A DNA stretch of 64,000 bases from Roseomonas sp. (GTDB lineage: Bacteria; Pseudomonadota; Alphaproteobacteria; Acetobacterales; Acetobacteraceae), in NCBI GenBank assembly GCA_020249265.1, contig JADCGA010000001.1, positions 310,001-374,000 on the forward strand, given 5' to 3'. The notes under the pieces are model-generated. The model was given only the letters and a program-made list of their open reading frames with translations. It was not told the DNA's origin and made no database searches. This document shows positions 63,911 through 64,000 of this stretch, one piece after another (the stretch's first letter is position 1; the number at the start of each line of letters is the position of its first letter). The translations under genes were made by a program, and so were the position numbers.

Positions 63911-64000
63911 TCAGGCGGAAAGACGCTTGCGGCCCTTGGCGCGGCGATTGGCCAACACCTTGCGGCCGCCCACGGTCGAAAGACGGGAGCGAAAGCCATG
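63911..64000 (-). CDS. rpmH: 50S ribosomal protein L34, 5' end outside window
   Basis: Translating the complement of 64000 to 63911 gives 29 residues ending in TGA: HGFRSRLSTVGGRKVLANRR followed by AKGRKRLSA. This is the C-terminal two-thirds of L34. The first 15 or so codons lie beyond the right edge. The order rpmH-rnpA-yidD-yidC is conserved across bacteria. Confidence 0.95.
   Translation of the reverse strand, partial: HGFRSRLSTVGGRKVLANRRAKGRKRLSA

Overview
This is a high-GC, densely coded stretch of chromosome from an alphaproteobacterium, most likely a member of the Acetobacteraceae (Roseomonas-like). That placement is inferred from gene content and order: an EipB/DUF1849 protein, an RSH gene directly after rpoZ, and the run folK-rpoZ-relA/spoT-acpS-lepB-rnc-era-recO-parC. 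No tRNA, rRNA, CRISPR array, transposase or prophage gene was seen. Most genes are housekeeping or metabolic, packed with 1-4 base overlaps. Only short intergenic repeats look mobile.

Layout. 1-6.1 kb: end of an unknown gene, an NRDE/TANGO2 protein, a Pro/Tyr-rich exported protein, a MOSC protein, the chaperone clpB behind a possible heat-shock promoter, and a kelch-type exported protein. 6.1-13.4 kb (minus strand): one translationally coupled operon with the iron-sulfur subunit and two membrane anchors of a succinate dehydrogenase/fumarate reductase, a TauE/SafE permease, both subunits of an iron-sulfur fumarase (with an acetyltransferase between them), the flavoprotein subunit and a ChrA-type permease. 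13.5-19.2 kb: a ThDP-dependent enzyme, a class II aldolase plus a UxaA-type sugar-acid dehydratase, then a thiamine pyrophosphate (TPP) riboswitch in front of a lone SBP_bac_5 binding protein. 19.3-32.8 kb: eipB, aspS, rnd, two glycosyltransferases, thrS, infC (probable ATA start), an HMW1C-like GT41 glycosyltransferase, a CPD photolyase and a metallophosphatase. 32.8-40.2 kb (minus): two exported alpha/beta hydrolases, a creatininase-family hydrolase with an orphan TctC binding protein, an iron-sulfur (6-4)-type photolyase, a DUF6134 protein and an SDR lacking the catalytic Tyr. 40.3-44.9 kb: sixA-CHAD pair, an SNase-fold protein lacking the catalytic Glu, and citrate synthase. 45-56 kb: type 5 uracil-DNA glycosylase and a NYN protein, then the conserved information-processing run from folK to parC. 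56-61 kb (minus): a BMP/NupOPQ-type nucleoside ABC transporter. 61-64 kb (minus): rpmH (cut by the window edge), rnpA, yidD, yidC, engB.

The points most worth a second look are: (1) a two-hairpin intergenic element in up to four copies with compensatory base changes, one copy in front of rnc where its second hairpin holds the likely Shine-Dalgarno sequence; (2) a TPP riboswitch controlling a peptide-type binding protein with no visible permease; (3) the succinate dehydrogenase-fumarase-TauE operon; (4) an HMW1C-like glycosyltransferase with no neighbouring adhesin; and (5) infC starting at ATA. I did not find a clear new defence or mobile system here.
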